A stretch of 64,000 nucleotides of DNA from Alentia gelatinosa (lineage: Eukaryota; Annelida; Polychaeta; Phyllodocida; Polynoidae). A model generated the notes under the pieces. That model saw only the letters and a program-made list of their open reading frames with translations. It made no database searches and was not told the DNA's origin. The position numbers and the translations under genes were made by a program. Positions within the stretch are counted from its first letter, which is position 1; every line of letters begins with the position of its first letter. This document shows positions 54,558 to 63,578 of this stretch, piece by piece. Location: the NCBI GenBank assembly GCA_950022655.1, contig OX465579.1, positions 14,607,088-14,671,087 on the forward strand. The letters run 5' to 3'.

Positions 54558-57453
54558 AAGGGGTGCCGGCAGGACGGAGTGTTGTGTTACGAATCCGGCT
54601 CCCCCACGTGACGTCACCGATCACGTGACCCCCTCGGCACGTGGCCGAGGGGTAGAGATAAACAACAACATTGACGGGGGGAATACACTCCCGGAGGAGA
54701 TACCCCCCGTTTCAGCGGCGGGGGCCGCCCCCGGCACTGTGGGGGATGATGGTCTCAGTCGCTTGCCGGGTGTTAGTGTTAGTGCGCCGGGCCGAGGTCA
54801 GGAATCTAACACCCCCGACTTTAAAGCACTCCGCGATGTCTGCGAAACGGGAATCCACCGGGAGGGCGTGAGTACGGACCCGTTAGCCTTCAAACAACAT
54901 CGCCGGGAGACTTGGCCGGAGTTCACGGCCGTGGGGCCCGCCAGGCACGCGGAAATATACCGGACCGTGCGTGACACGGGAATCCCCAACGCACTCGGGG
55001 CCAGGGTCGAGGTGCCTTCGGATCTAAACCTACCTGCATGGGACCATTACCTAGGACACGTGGAGGAGGCGCAGGAGCTCCTAGGCTTCCTGCGATACGG
55101 TTTCCCCCTGGGATACCTGGGACCGGAGAGTGATACCAGAGGGGTGGCCAACCACCCCAGCGCAACCTCTCACCCCGTGCAGGTAGAGAAGTTTCTCGAA
55201 AAGGAGGCGGGCTTTACCAATATGATGGGCCCGTTCGCCGAACCGCCTTTTAGCCCGTGGTGTCACGTGTCGCCACTCATGACACGGGAAAAGCGCGGGA
55301 CGGACGACCGGCGCATCATTACCGATATGACTTTCCCGAGGGAGTGCAGCGTGAACTCGTTCATCATTAAGAACTCGGTCTACGGACTGGAGCGAGAACA
55401 CGGCCTCCCTACGGTGGACGAGTTTGTGGCCAAACTCGTCAAGGCAGGCACGTCGGCCTACATGTCGTCCATCGACGTGTCGCGTGCCTACAAGAACTTT
55501 AGGTGCGATCCCCTCGATTGGCCTCTGTTATGTTTCACGTGGGAGGGCGGGCACTACTGCGATACGGCCATGCCGTTCGGCGCCCGTGCCTCCTCATACC
55601 ACATGCAGTGTGTGGCGGAGGCCATCGTGGGGATACTATCATCAAAGGGAGTCACGGCCGCGATGTACCTCGACGACCTCATCATCCTCTCCGAGGACCG
55701 AGGTAAGGCGGCCGAGGACTTCAGGATCGCGCGAGACCTTTTCTCGGAATTGGGCCTACCCGAGGCACGCGACAAAGCACAGGAGCCGAGCCAGACCGTG
55801 ACGTGGTTGGGGATAGAGATCGACGCCCGTGCCATGTCTCTATCGATCCCTACGGCCAAGCTGGAGGACATCCGTGGTCACGTGTCGGCCGTAGCCAAAC
55901 GACGGACGTTGACGAAACGACAGCTTCAGTCGGTGCTCGGCCGGATATTACACGTGGCCAGGTGTATACGTCCGGCGCGGGCATTCGTCTCAAAGCTACT
56001 CGAGGCCCTACGGGGGATGAAAGGCTTCTACATGAACATCAATTCCGAGATGCGCCAGGACCTCGACTGGTTCGTTAAGTTTGCCCGGGGCTGGAACGGC
56101 CGCGCCCTCATCCCTCGGGGTCCCCCGACGCGGAGGATCACGGTGGATGCGTGCCTGTCGGGCGTCGGAGGAACCGACGGCCGGTTCTCGTACTCCGGAC
56201 AGGTGTGCCCCGTCTTCGATCCCGTGGAGTGCATCTCAGAGCTCGAGGCTCTGAATACCATCTACGCACTCCACACATTTATCACAGACAGGGATCGGGG
56301 ATCACGGATTGAGGTGTTCTGTGATAACCTCGGAACTGTACAGACCCTCAATAGCGGGCGTGCCCGTAACCCTGTCCTGGCGGAGTGTGCCCGCCAGGCA
56401 TGGATGGTGCAGGCACGTCTGCAGGTGGAACTGATCTTCAGCCATATCCCCGGGTCGCAAAACGTCATCGCAGATGCCCTGAGCAGAGCCCATCTGTCGA
56501 GGACGGAATACGATAAGGCCACTTCCCTCATTCACATTCATGAGTTGTACCCTATCGTACCGTGTACCCATGCCTCTTTTGTACCCGTACTCCGTCTCTT
56601 CTGCAGATCGGGCGCTTCTCTTACTCCAGGCGAAGGCATCTGCGAGGCAGTCAGAGGCGCGTGCCCCAGGTACGCTCGCAAACCAGCGATCCGCAGTCAC
56701 CACCTACCTGGCGTTCTGCAACCGGATGAGGGCGGACCCCCGGGCACCGACCGTGAGCCTGATCACGTCGTATCTGGAATACGTGGCGGACCACGCCCCC
56801 TCGCCGGCCACGGTCGCCAACCAGTTATCGCACGTCCGGGCACACCTCCGACTGACGGGGGGGGACGTCCAGCCAACAGAGGACCCAACAGAGGATCACC
56901 GGGTGAAGCGTGCCCTCGAGGGCATGAGGAGAAACAAGCTGTACGTGCCAAACGTGAAGGCCCCCATACCAATGGATGTGTTCAGGGCGGTCCTCGACGC
57001 CCTGACGGGATCGCCCCTCCATACGGCAATGAGGGCGGGCATGCTCCTCATTTTCTACGCGGCCCTACGGCAGGGGGAGGTGGCGCCGCAGTCGGCTCGG
57101 GCATTCGACCCGGCTCGGAACCTCACTCGCGGGGACGTGGTCCTCGGCCGCCGGCATCTCACCATCACCATGAAGGCGGCCAAAAATCTTCAATACGTAG
57201 GGCAACAGAAAGTGATGCGCCTCGAGGCCGCGGACGATATCCGGGTGTGCCCGGTAGACGCGGTTCGAGGCCTACTACGGGCGGCCCCTACGGCTTCACT
57301 GCGGGACCCGTTCCTGACACTGCCCGATGGGACGACCATCACATCACGGGTTATGACCAACGAATGGGACCGCCTCCTACAGGCCACAGGCCAAACGGTG
57401 AAGACATACACCCTCCACAGCCTCAGGAAGGCCGCTGCCACTCAGGCTTTTGA
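54214..57453 (+). CDS. Ngaro reverse transcriptase-RNase H polyprotein
   Basis: Open frame of 1,079 codons. The first 190 residues overlap Gag and are low-complexity, so the true start may be later. RT palm: RRIITDMTFP, SSIDVSRAYKNF (catalytic Asp), MPFGARASS, YLDD at residues 485-488. RNase H: VDACLSGVGG (Asp645), SELEALN, VFCDNLGTVQTL, HIPGSQNVIADALSR. The part after about residue 775 (nucleotide 56540 on) overlaps the tyrosine recombinase in another frame and has no recognisable domain. It is probably just stop-free GC-rich sequence. Copies RNA into the circular DNA that the recombinase integrates. No integrase or protease is seen, as expected for this order. Confidence 0.93.
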   Translation: MPTPQTTVKTRRPDVLGGARPRAGTSMERGGAATAATTLKGVSGGCTCARFATLWTRQHGGSPCTHTAAGTPGGVSTAGYYQAGGSAECGTPTPAELKKRAGRAPPVDEARNKDERGAGRTECCVTNPAPPRDVTDHVTPSARGRGVEINNNIDGGNTLPEEIPPVSAAGAAPGTVGDDGLSRLPGVSVSAPGRGQESNTPDFKALRDVCETGIHREGVSTDPLAFKQHRRETWPEFTAVGPARHAEIYRTVRDTGIPNALGARVEVPSDLNLPAWDHYLGHVEEAQELLGFLRYGFPLGYLGPESDTRGVANHPSATSHPVQVEKFLEKEAGFTNMMGPFAEPPFSPWCHVSPLMTREKRGTDDRRIITDMTFPRECSVNSFIIKNSVYGLEREHGLPTVDEFVAKLVKAGTSAYMSSIDVSRAYKNFRCDPLDWPLLCFTWEGGHYCDTAMPFGARASSYHMQCVAEAIVGILSSKGVTAAMYLDDLIILSEDRGKAAEDFRIARDLFSELGLPEARDKAQEPSQTVTWLGIEIDARAMSLSIPTAKLEDIRGHVSAVAKRRTLTKRQLQSVLGRILHVARCIRPARAFVSKLLEALRGMKGFYMNINSEMRQDLDWFVKFARGWNGRALIPRGPPTRRITVDACLSGVGGTDGRFSYSGQVCPVFDPVECISELEALNTIYALHTFITDRDRGSRIEVFCDNLGTVQTLNSGRARNPVLAECARQAWMVQARLQVELIFSHIPGSQNVIADALSRAHLSRTEYDKATSLIHIHELYPIVPCTHASFVPVLRLFCRSGASLTPGEGICEAVRGACPRYARKPAIRSHHLPGVLQPDEGGPPGTDREPDHVVSGIRGGPRPLAGHGRQPVIARPGTPPTDGGGRPANRGPNRGSPGEACPRGHEEKQAVRAKREGPHTNGCVQGGPRRPDGIAPPYGNEGGHAPHFLRGPTAGGGGAAVGSGIRPGSEPHSRGRGPRPPASHHHHEGGQKSSIRRATESDAPRGRGRYPGVPGRRGSRPTTGGPYGFTAGPVPDTARWDDHHITGYDQRMGPPPTGHRPNGEDIHPPQPQEGRCHSGF

Positions 57454-57586
57454 GGCAGGAATACCTGAACTTAACATCCAGAGGTATGGAGGGTGGAGGT
57501 CCCAGGCTCATAGAGACTACATCAAAGTATCAGACCAAGAGACTGTCAACAAGTCTCTCATTGAGTCTCTCTCCTTCAAAAAGTGA
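56540..57586 (+). CDS. Ngaro tyrosine recombinase
   Basis: 348 codons from ATG 56540, in the frame +1 to RT. The N-terminal core-binding region has TLANQRSAVTTYLAFCNRM. The catalytic domain carries ALRQGEV (Arg177), HSLRKAA (His293, Arg296), GGWRSQAHRDYI with Trp319 and nucleophile Tyr327, the full R..H-x-x-R..W..Y set. It ends shortly before an A-run and B1. The upstream 913 nt of this ORF are also open in the RT frame. It integrates the circular element without target-site duplication, which agrees with the TAAT sites seen at the ends. Close relatives are recombinases of DIRS/Ngaro elements. Confidence 0.94.
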   Translation: MSCTLSYRVPMPLLYPYSVSSADRALLLLQAKASARQSEARAPGTLANQRSAVTTYLAFCNRMRADPRAPTVSLITSYLEYVADHAPSPATVANQLSHVRAHLRLTGGDVQPTEDPTEDHRVKRALEGMRRNKLYVPNVKAPIPMDVFRAVLDALTGSPLHTAMRAGMLLIFYAALRQGEVAPQSARAFDPARNLTRGDVVLGRRHLTITMKAAKNLQYVGQQKVMRLEAADDIRVCPVDAVRGLLRAAPTASLRDPFLTLPDGTTITSRVMTNEWDRLLQATGQTVKTYTLHSLRKAAATQAFEAGIPELNIQRYGGWRSQAHRDYIKVSDQETVNKSLIESLSFKK

Positions 57587-57646
57587 CTATAAAAAAAAAA
57601 AAAAAAAACTTTCCCACCCTCCTCTTCCCTTAACTATTGGCTTCTT

Positions 57647-57952
57647 GGCTATTTCTATTATTTTATCATCACATGTTATGTTTAACTATGTAATATCACA
57701 TAATCGTCATTTATCTTATATCAAATATTATCACAATTGACAAACACATATCTATGTCAATTTCAATATTTGTCATATTGTCACAAATCTTATCACAATT
57801 GACAAACACATATCTATGTCAATTTCTATATTTGTCTTATCATTGATACTCATGTATTTCTCTTATTCATATCAATAAGACTCATAAAATTAAATAAAAT
57901 TTTATAAGCCCACTACGGCCTTCACTCTGTTTCATTGGGGATCTGGGGTAAT
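57647..57952 (+). repeat. Split direct repeat B1
   Basis: GGCTATTTCTATTATTTTAT to GGGGATCTGGGGTAAT. Contains a tandem of two units of about 62 bp (CACAATTGACAAACACATAT). B2 at 58182-58487 is near-identical and of the same length. Confidence 0.95.
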
Positions 57953-58137
57953 GGGTTGCCCATGGCCTTTGGTCAGGGGTGGTCATTGCCCCCCCTGGTG
58001 AAACTACTCTACACTCGCGCACCCCTGCGCCACCTCTCCGCTCTCGGCCGCACTAAACATCAAAGTGCGCGAGTGCGACACTGTCCTCTGTCTCATTCGC
58101 TTCACTGGTCTCCTTCGCTCAACACCTATTTTTTCTA
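57953..58137 (+). repeat. Split direct repeat A2
   Basis: Second copy of A1, directly abutting B1 at GGGGTAAT/GGGTTGCCC. A 44-bp spacer of CCCA/TCCT-rich sequence separates it from B2. Confidence 0.95.
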
Positions 58138-58181
58138 CCCACCCACCCACTCCTTTTCTCTCCTACTCCTTACACTCGTAG

Positions 58182-58487
58182 GGCTATTTCTATTATTTTA
58201 TTATTACATGTTATGTTTAACTATGTAATATCACATAATCGTCATTTATCTTATATCAAATATTATCACAATTGACAAACACATATCTATGTCAATTTCA
58301 ATATTTGTCATATTGTCACAAATCTTATCACAATTGACAAACACATATCTATGTCAATTTCTATATTTGTCTTATCATTGATACTCATGTATTTCTCTTA
58401 TTCATATCAATAAGACTCATAAAATTAAATAAAATTTTATAAGCCCACTACGGCCTTCACTCTGTTTCATTGGGGATCTGGGGTAAT
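58182..58487 (+). repeat. Split direct repeat B2 (3' end)
   Basis: Ends GGGGATCTGGGGTAAT; flanking DNA continues GCTCTTTAG. Confidence 0.95.
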
Positions 58488-59091
58488 GCTCTTTAGATTC
58501 ATGAGTCACTAACATAAAAACGGATATATGTTAATTTATAGTCTACACAAAAGGACACCTATGTGGATACATTTGGCATTATTCATGATATATTGGTCGT
58601 CAACCTATCTAACAGGAAACACGAAATGTCTGAAATAGCAACGTGAATAACAAGGGACAAAAATATCACACGTCTTACTTCATATAGCTTATTATAAACA
58701 TATTAACAGTCGTAATCCATATATAAACTGACCTAGTTACTGGTATTTGCACATATCGGTTGCTGTTCATTAGTTTCTTTGGTTATATTTTTTAGTTTGG
58801 TTTTTCATTTCTTATTAACTGATAATATTCCCTTTTCATTCAAATTTTAGAAACTGCCATAACTTTCATTATCCTTCTTAGACTTCCATTATATTTGCTA
58901 TTCTATACACTGCAGCTGTACCTTAGTGTGTTTTTATATATGTAAATACAAAAAGGACACACACTATCGTCCATGGACGTTCTTCCCAGTATTGGTCTGT
59001 ACAAGACAAGACACTCAGGCATTCATCACATGTACACGCAATGCATGGAATACAAAAATACTAATACAATAATATGTGTTATAGACTATTA
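58488..59091. other. No gene recognised
   Basis: AT-rich flank of the Ngaro element with no supported frame. Confidence 0.6.
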
Positions 59092-59440
59092 CTATATACC
59101 CATGCCGTATATACTGTAAATACGCACCGTTTCGCCATATAACGTAAAAATACTGTACGGACCACTGGTCCGTACACTAAAATACGGACCACCTTGCCAT
59201 ATACGCTGACTAAAGTTTTAGTTGTTAGGCCACAAGTGAATTAATGATTTTTCCTAATTTCGGGTATATAGTAAATATATAACGACCTACCATGCTTGTA
59301 CAAGCTATAAAACTCGATGATAATTTACGGTTTGTACGGAACTCGGCATAAATGCCTCGGTCCGTACGAACCATAAATATCATCTCATTTTGTAGCTTGT
59401 ACAGCATGGTCAGGTCGTTCTATATAATTACCAATGTTTC
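59092..59440 (-). repeat. Head-tail palindromic element, family P6, copy B
   Basis: Inverse orientation. Tail 59095-59275 with TACGGACCACTGGTCCGTA and a further TACGGACCACC, ending GGGTATATAGTAAATAT. Head 59283-59424 (CATGCTTGTACAAGC, centre CTCGGCATAAATGCCTCGG, then GCTTGTACAGCATGG). The GGTCCGTAC word is present in both head and tail. Confidence 0.85.
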
Positions 59441-59589
59441 TACTGCATTTTGATTTTCTACTGAAAACTAAATATAATTACAATACTCAGTCAAATAAAC
59501 CAATATCCTCATTTGTAATGACTTAGTTTTAACTGCTGTTTTAAATTTGTCTAGTCTTCCTATTTAGTTAAAATATTCCAGTAGGTGCA

Positions 59590-59905
59590 CCGCTCTCATA
59601 AGATCTCACACTCTCTAAGTGGTATTCTGTACAAGGTTCTCACCACGATCTATGGGAGAAGAATTCTTAACGAACTAGGCTTAGAGCATTGAGAACCCAC
59701 TGGCACACAGTATTCCCGCTATGTGGCATCATTGAGATTATAGGAATCTTTGGGTTGCATTGATGTAATTCTTTAGCACGGGGGGCAGGCCAGTGGATTC
59801 TCAAGGCTCTAAGCCTAGTTCGTTAAGAATTATTCTCCTATAGAGCGTAGTAAGAGTACAGAATACCACTTAGAGAGTGTGAGATCTTATTAGAGTGGTG
59901 CTATT
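59590..59905. mobile_element. Foldback element with arms of about 120 bp
   Basis: Left arm from CACCGCTCTCATAAGATCTC through AACTAGGCTTAGAGC. The right arm is the complement (GCTCTAAGCCTAGTTCGTTA.. to GAGATCTTATTAGAGTGGTGC), with a unique centre of about 95 bp. No ORF. Confidence 0.85.
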
Positions 59906-61606
59906 TCGGGCCAATAAAAAATGAACTATTTTTATATTTCTCTCTGTTCGGTCTGGTTTTTTGTGTCTGAGTACAGGTTTACTAGCTGAAGGTGTTTTGC
60001 GGTGATGTTCGTCCTCTATGGGATTTTGATCTAATGCCCAACATTTAGTTAAGCTCATGGTATGTGTGAGTCTTCTAAACTTTAAACGTGAGAGTCTACA
60101 TTTATTAAGTAATATCTCGGTATGAATCTCATAAAAGATTTCTTATTTTCAAACAACATTAGAATGCATGAGTAAAGTTGATCTGTAAGGATTTCCTCAG
60201 ATTGTGTGCAAAATTCCACTGGATAGAGTAAGAGTATTCAATAACAGATAAAAGCATATACTTAGTAATTTTCAATCTCTGTTCAAAGTTGAGTAAATAG
60301 CGAATTGAACCAAATTTAAAGAGTTTTGCTCTATATTCAGCTGATATTTTTCAATTGTTCTTTGAAACATAAATGTCTATAAGTCAATGATAACTCCAAG
60401 GTAACAAATGGAATGATGTACCACAAAGATAAAAGAAAAATCAGTTCAGAGGTTCACTTTTTTTTTTAGCAAACTTTTTTAAATTTCTTCCTCATGTTAC
60501 ATAGGTTTCAAATTCTTCACAGTAGTTAATTTTCATTACATAGACATTCAATCATGCATGTAGTTGCTCTCAATTTTTTTCAATGACTCATCCTTATCTA
60601 ATCATCCTGACTGTGTTCAACTAATTTGGAAGTTGCCACCCATTCTATGTTATTCCTTATTCAGTTTGTGTACATTCCAGTGTTCTTATTTGTTCAGATT
60701 CAACAAAATGATGCCCATCACAATAGGTTCAATAGTCCTTCCAGGTAGTATATTTCAGGTGATACATGTCTACAGGGTGCTGACAAAACAATCCATACCT
60801 TATGCTAGGAGAAGTTCTCTATTTTCCTAGTCCTTTACAAATTATGATGATGGCAGTCATTTAAGTATTGACGCCTTGTCTGGTAAGTGTATATTCATGT
60901 CGAAATGTGTTTCATCAATGTGATTAATACTGCCACAGTCATTACACTACATTCATCGTACGATCCTTTGACTCAGCAGTAATTATAAGTGCATTAGAGT
61001 ATTGAACACTAATGCTGTCTGAACACTAGGTACGTATCTCTACATGTACCTAAGTCTACTTACCTATTAGGTAATATGAAGTTAAAGGGTTTCCACAACA
61101 AATCTACGCGAGAAGAATAACAGTGAATATAAGACCCTAGTGTAAATATGTACACAGTTACAGTATAAATATTTACACATGCTTTACTGACCTTTACCAC
61201 GCCCCAATATCTGTGTAAGCCAAGTCACGGACACCATTCCCTTTATTGTATCTGGTTTATATATGATATGTTTGTATGATCATTAGAGCAGTAACGTTGT
61301 GCCCTCGTGTTTAATTTAGGGTTTGGTAATAAATTCCAGTGCAGTCTGATAAAGTATTTCAAATGGTTCATTATATTTAGCAGTAACCTAGTTCAAACCA
61401 CTAAAATAAAGTAGTTTTAAAGTATTTTTGGTATAATAGCATTTAAACCTTCTTATTAACAATAGTTACATATTCGCCTTGCTAAGAAAATTAAGCTGGA
61501 AACACAATAAGCTGGAAAAAATAACGTGTATGTGAGCTATTATTCCGTATTTTATGTGATTTTTGCTAAATCATTGGTGGGAGATATTATAAGTAATTTA
61601 TCTCAG
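59906..61606. other. No gene recognised
   Basis: AT-rich with only short frames. A small hydrophobic frame at 60564-60830 shows no domain. Confidence 0.55.
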
Positions 61607-61942
61607 GTGAGGCATCCTAACGGATTTGGTCCTAGTCTGTAGATGTAGGACAGCTAGGCAAGAGTCAGCCAACTATTAGTGAATCATCCCACCCCCACCT
61701 CCTTTAGATGTCCATTTGTCGCTGACGAGTTGTGGTTCGATGTTCCTAAATCGGTCGCCAAATGTTTATCAACATGTTGATAAATCCAGTCGCTGACAAC
61801 GAAATGTTGGAAAATGGCCCTGGATTGGGTGGCCAACATGAGCCAAGGATTACATAATTTGCCTGCGAGAAGTTCACAGACACCTTTACGATTTGGGAAC
61901 TAATCCTTCAAACCTGAATCAGTAGATGTGTACTGGGCTTTA
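61607..61942 (+). mobile_element. PIF/Harbinger-type MITE, family H1, eroded copy 3
   Basis: Shares GCATCCTAACGG, GTAGATGTAGGACAGCTAGG, AATTTGCCTGCGA and TTGGGAACTAATC blocks with 31729-32044, in the same order and orientation. It ends GGGCT/TTA, abutting the next copy. Interior rearranged. Confidence 0.75.
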
Positions 61943-62258
61943 AGCCGGATGCCAATCTGCCGATTTAGGGTTGAACGATTAGTTCCCAAATCGTATAGGA
62001 GTCGGTCACCTTGTCGCAGGCAAATTACGTAACCCCTCGTTCGACCCGCACACTGATAAAATCGGTGTATGGTCCACTAATCGCTGGGAGAGGGCAAAAA
62101 CCAAAGAAACCGAGTGTTCACTAATCGCTGGGTAGCCTTGCCTAGCTGTCCTACATCTACCGACTACGTTAGGATGGCTTGGCTGGGACAAATTACCCTC
62201 CGTTTGTCGCCGACAAACGTACATAAATGTTCCGAAATCGGTAGATGGGCATTGGGCT
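61943..62258 (-). mobile_element. PIF/Harbinger-type MITE, family H1, copy 2
   Basis: 316 bp, inverse of 31729-32044, with TTA on both sides. The left TTA is also the right flank of copy 3, so one copy inserted exactly at the end of another. The open frame across it is unrelated to any transposase. Confidence 0.88.
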
Positions 62259-63291
62259 TTACAGTATAACCCATCAAAAGTTCATCATTTCCAAATGACA
62301 TTGTGGAAGAGGAAGGAGTTGTCTGAATGCATGGACGTCATGTAATATTCATGTGGTTTATCACACCGCCCACTCTCCCGCGGGCAATAACAAAGACCTA
62401 TTACAGTCGCCCATACAGGTACCGATCGTCTCTTTCTGATGTTAGCATTATGTCATAATGACAGGTAATACCCTCGGGCACACAATGTATGGAGGTGTTG
62501 ACACACGCCTGTCAGGATATTGGCGAGTCAGGGTGTGCAGGAACACCACCGCAATATCTAACCCAACGCGTGGACACAAACGGTCATCAGTGAGAAGGGC
62601 TGGGAGTTACACATTATCATTACAGGAAATCAATGGGTTGGATACCTATAAATAGACCAGAACGTCCCTTGGTCTATACTAAGATCCTATAATGAATGGT
62701 ATGTGAGAGCCGAAGTTTCCATTACCTGTAAGGTGCCTTAATAGGAAGCCAAAGTGAATCCCGCTAAAACGGCAGATACCCGTGCTCAGCAAAGGATTTC
62801 CGGAGGCCAGGAATAATGAGGCTTATTGCTAAAGCTCCGGGGGTTCGAGGCTAGAACCTCGTTTTTCTTGTCTTCATTGCTCGAGGCTAGAATCTCATTT
62901 TTCTTGTATTCATTGCTATAATTGAAACCCCCTTGAATACAGTCGTCTGTGAATAAGTTTGTCCTGAAGCTATGATGACAGTTGTAGAGCTTATCGAAAA
63001 TATGCATTTAAAAGATTGGAGAATGAGGCATATAATCTCAAACCTATATCGTTAAAGGACTGAGCGCCTATCTCCGGAAATGGTGTTTTGAGCACGGGTA
63101 GCTGCGGTTTCAGAGGGACCACTTTTGTGTTTGCACACACATCCACACACACCTCTAAACCTGTGAGTTGGTCTGCGGATTGCCAAATTTTGGGTTCGAG
63201 GTTTATCATGCCTCTGTATTTCCTACTTGTCTGATATCCTGATCTGAAAGATTTTATCTAACTGCAATATAAACCTTGATGTTGCTACTAT
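62259..63291. other. No gene recognised; 36-bp dimer
   Basis: Contains a two-unit 36-bp tandem at 62845-62916 (TCGAGGCTAGAAYCTCRTTT). No supported gene. Confidence 0.6.
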
Positions 63292-63578
63292 CGTAAAACT
63301 GGATGAGTTTTAATCTTGGCCACTGTATTCTACGACTGGAGTTTGGCATAGTGACTTAATGAGGCGAAGCCAAAACTCCAGGAGTGGCATGCGGTGGCCA
63401 AGATTAAAACGAATCAGGTTTTGATTTTATCCTACCCCCTCTCCTCGATTTTGGAATATTACGTGATAACAATTCTGTATGCCACTAGTGGCATATAAAA
63501 CTCCGTATGCCAGTCAGCGTGGCATACGGAAACCCAATGTTAGGCCTATGGAATTTTATATTAGGGGTAGGATAAAGC
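63292..63578 (+). repeat. Head-tail palindromic element, family P2, copy E
   Basis: Head about 63300-63412 (TTTTAATCTTGGCCACTG and complement, centre ATGAGGCGAAGCC). Tail 63421-63576 from TTTTATCCTACCCC to GGGGTAGGATAAA. GTGGCATACGG in the tail matches GTGGCATGCGG in the head arm. Conserved AATGTTAGGCCTATGGA block. Confidence 0.85.

Larger units (their letters stand above)
53113..58487 (+). mobile_element. Ngaro/DIRS-type tyrosine-recombinase retrotransposon, near-complete
   Basis: 5.37 kb with the order A1, Gag, RT/RNase H, tyrosine recombinase, B1, A2, B2. Split direct repeats: A1 53117-53301 and A2 57953-58137 (185 bp each); B1 57647-57952 and B2 58182-58487 (306 bp each). TAAT occurs at the A1 start (53113), the B1/A2 junction (57949) and the B2 end (58484), as expected for the circle-junction and target site used by the recombinase. 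It is much more GC-rich than its surroundings. The only obvious defect is a one-base homopolymer shift in Gag, so it is recent. Confidence 0.93.

Noticed and set aside
61943..62258. Protein-coding frame conserved between 31.7 kb and 62.0 kb
   Set aside because: The similar translated frames arise because both are copies of the same 316-bp MITE; no transposase motif.
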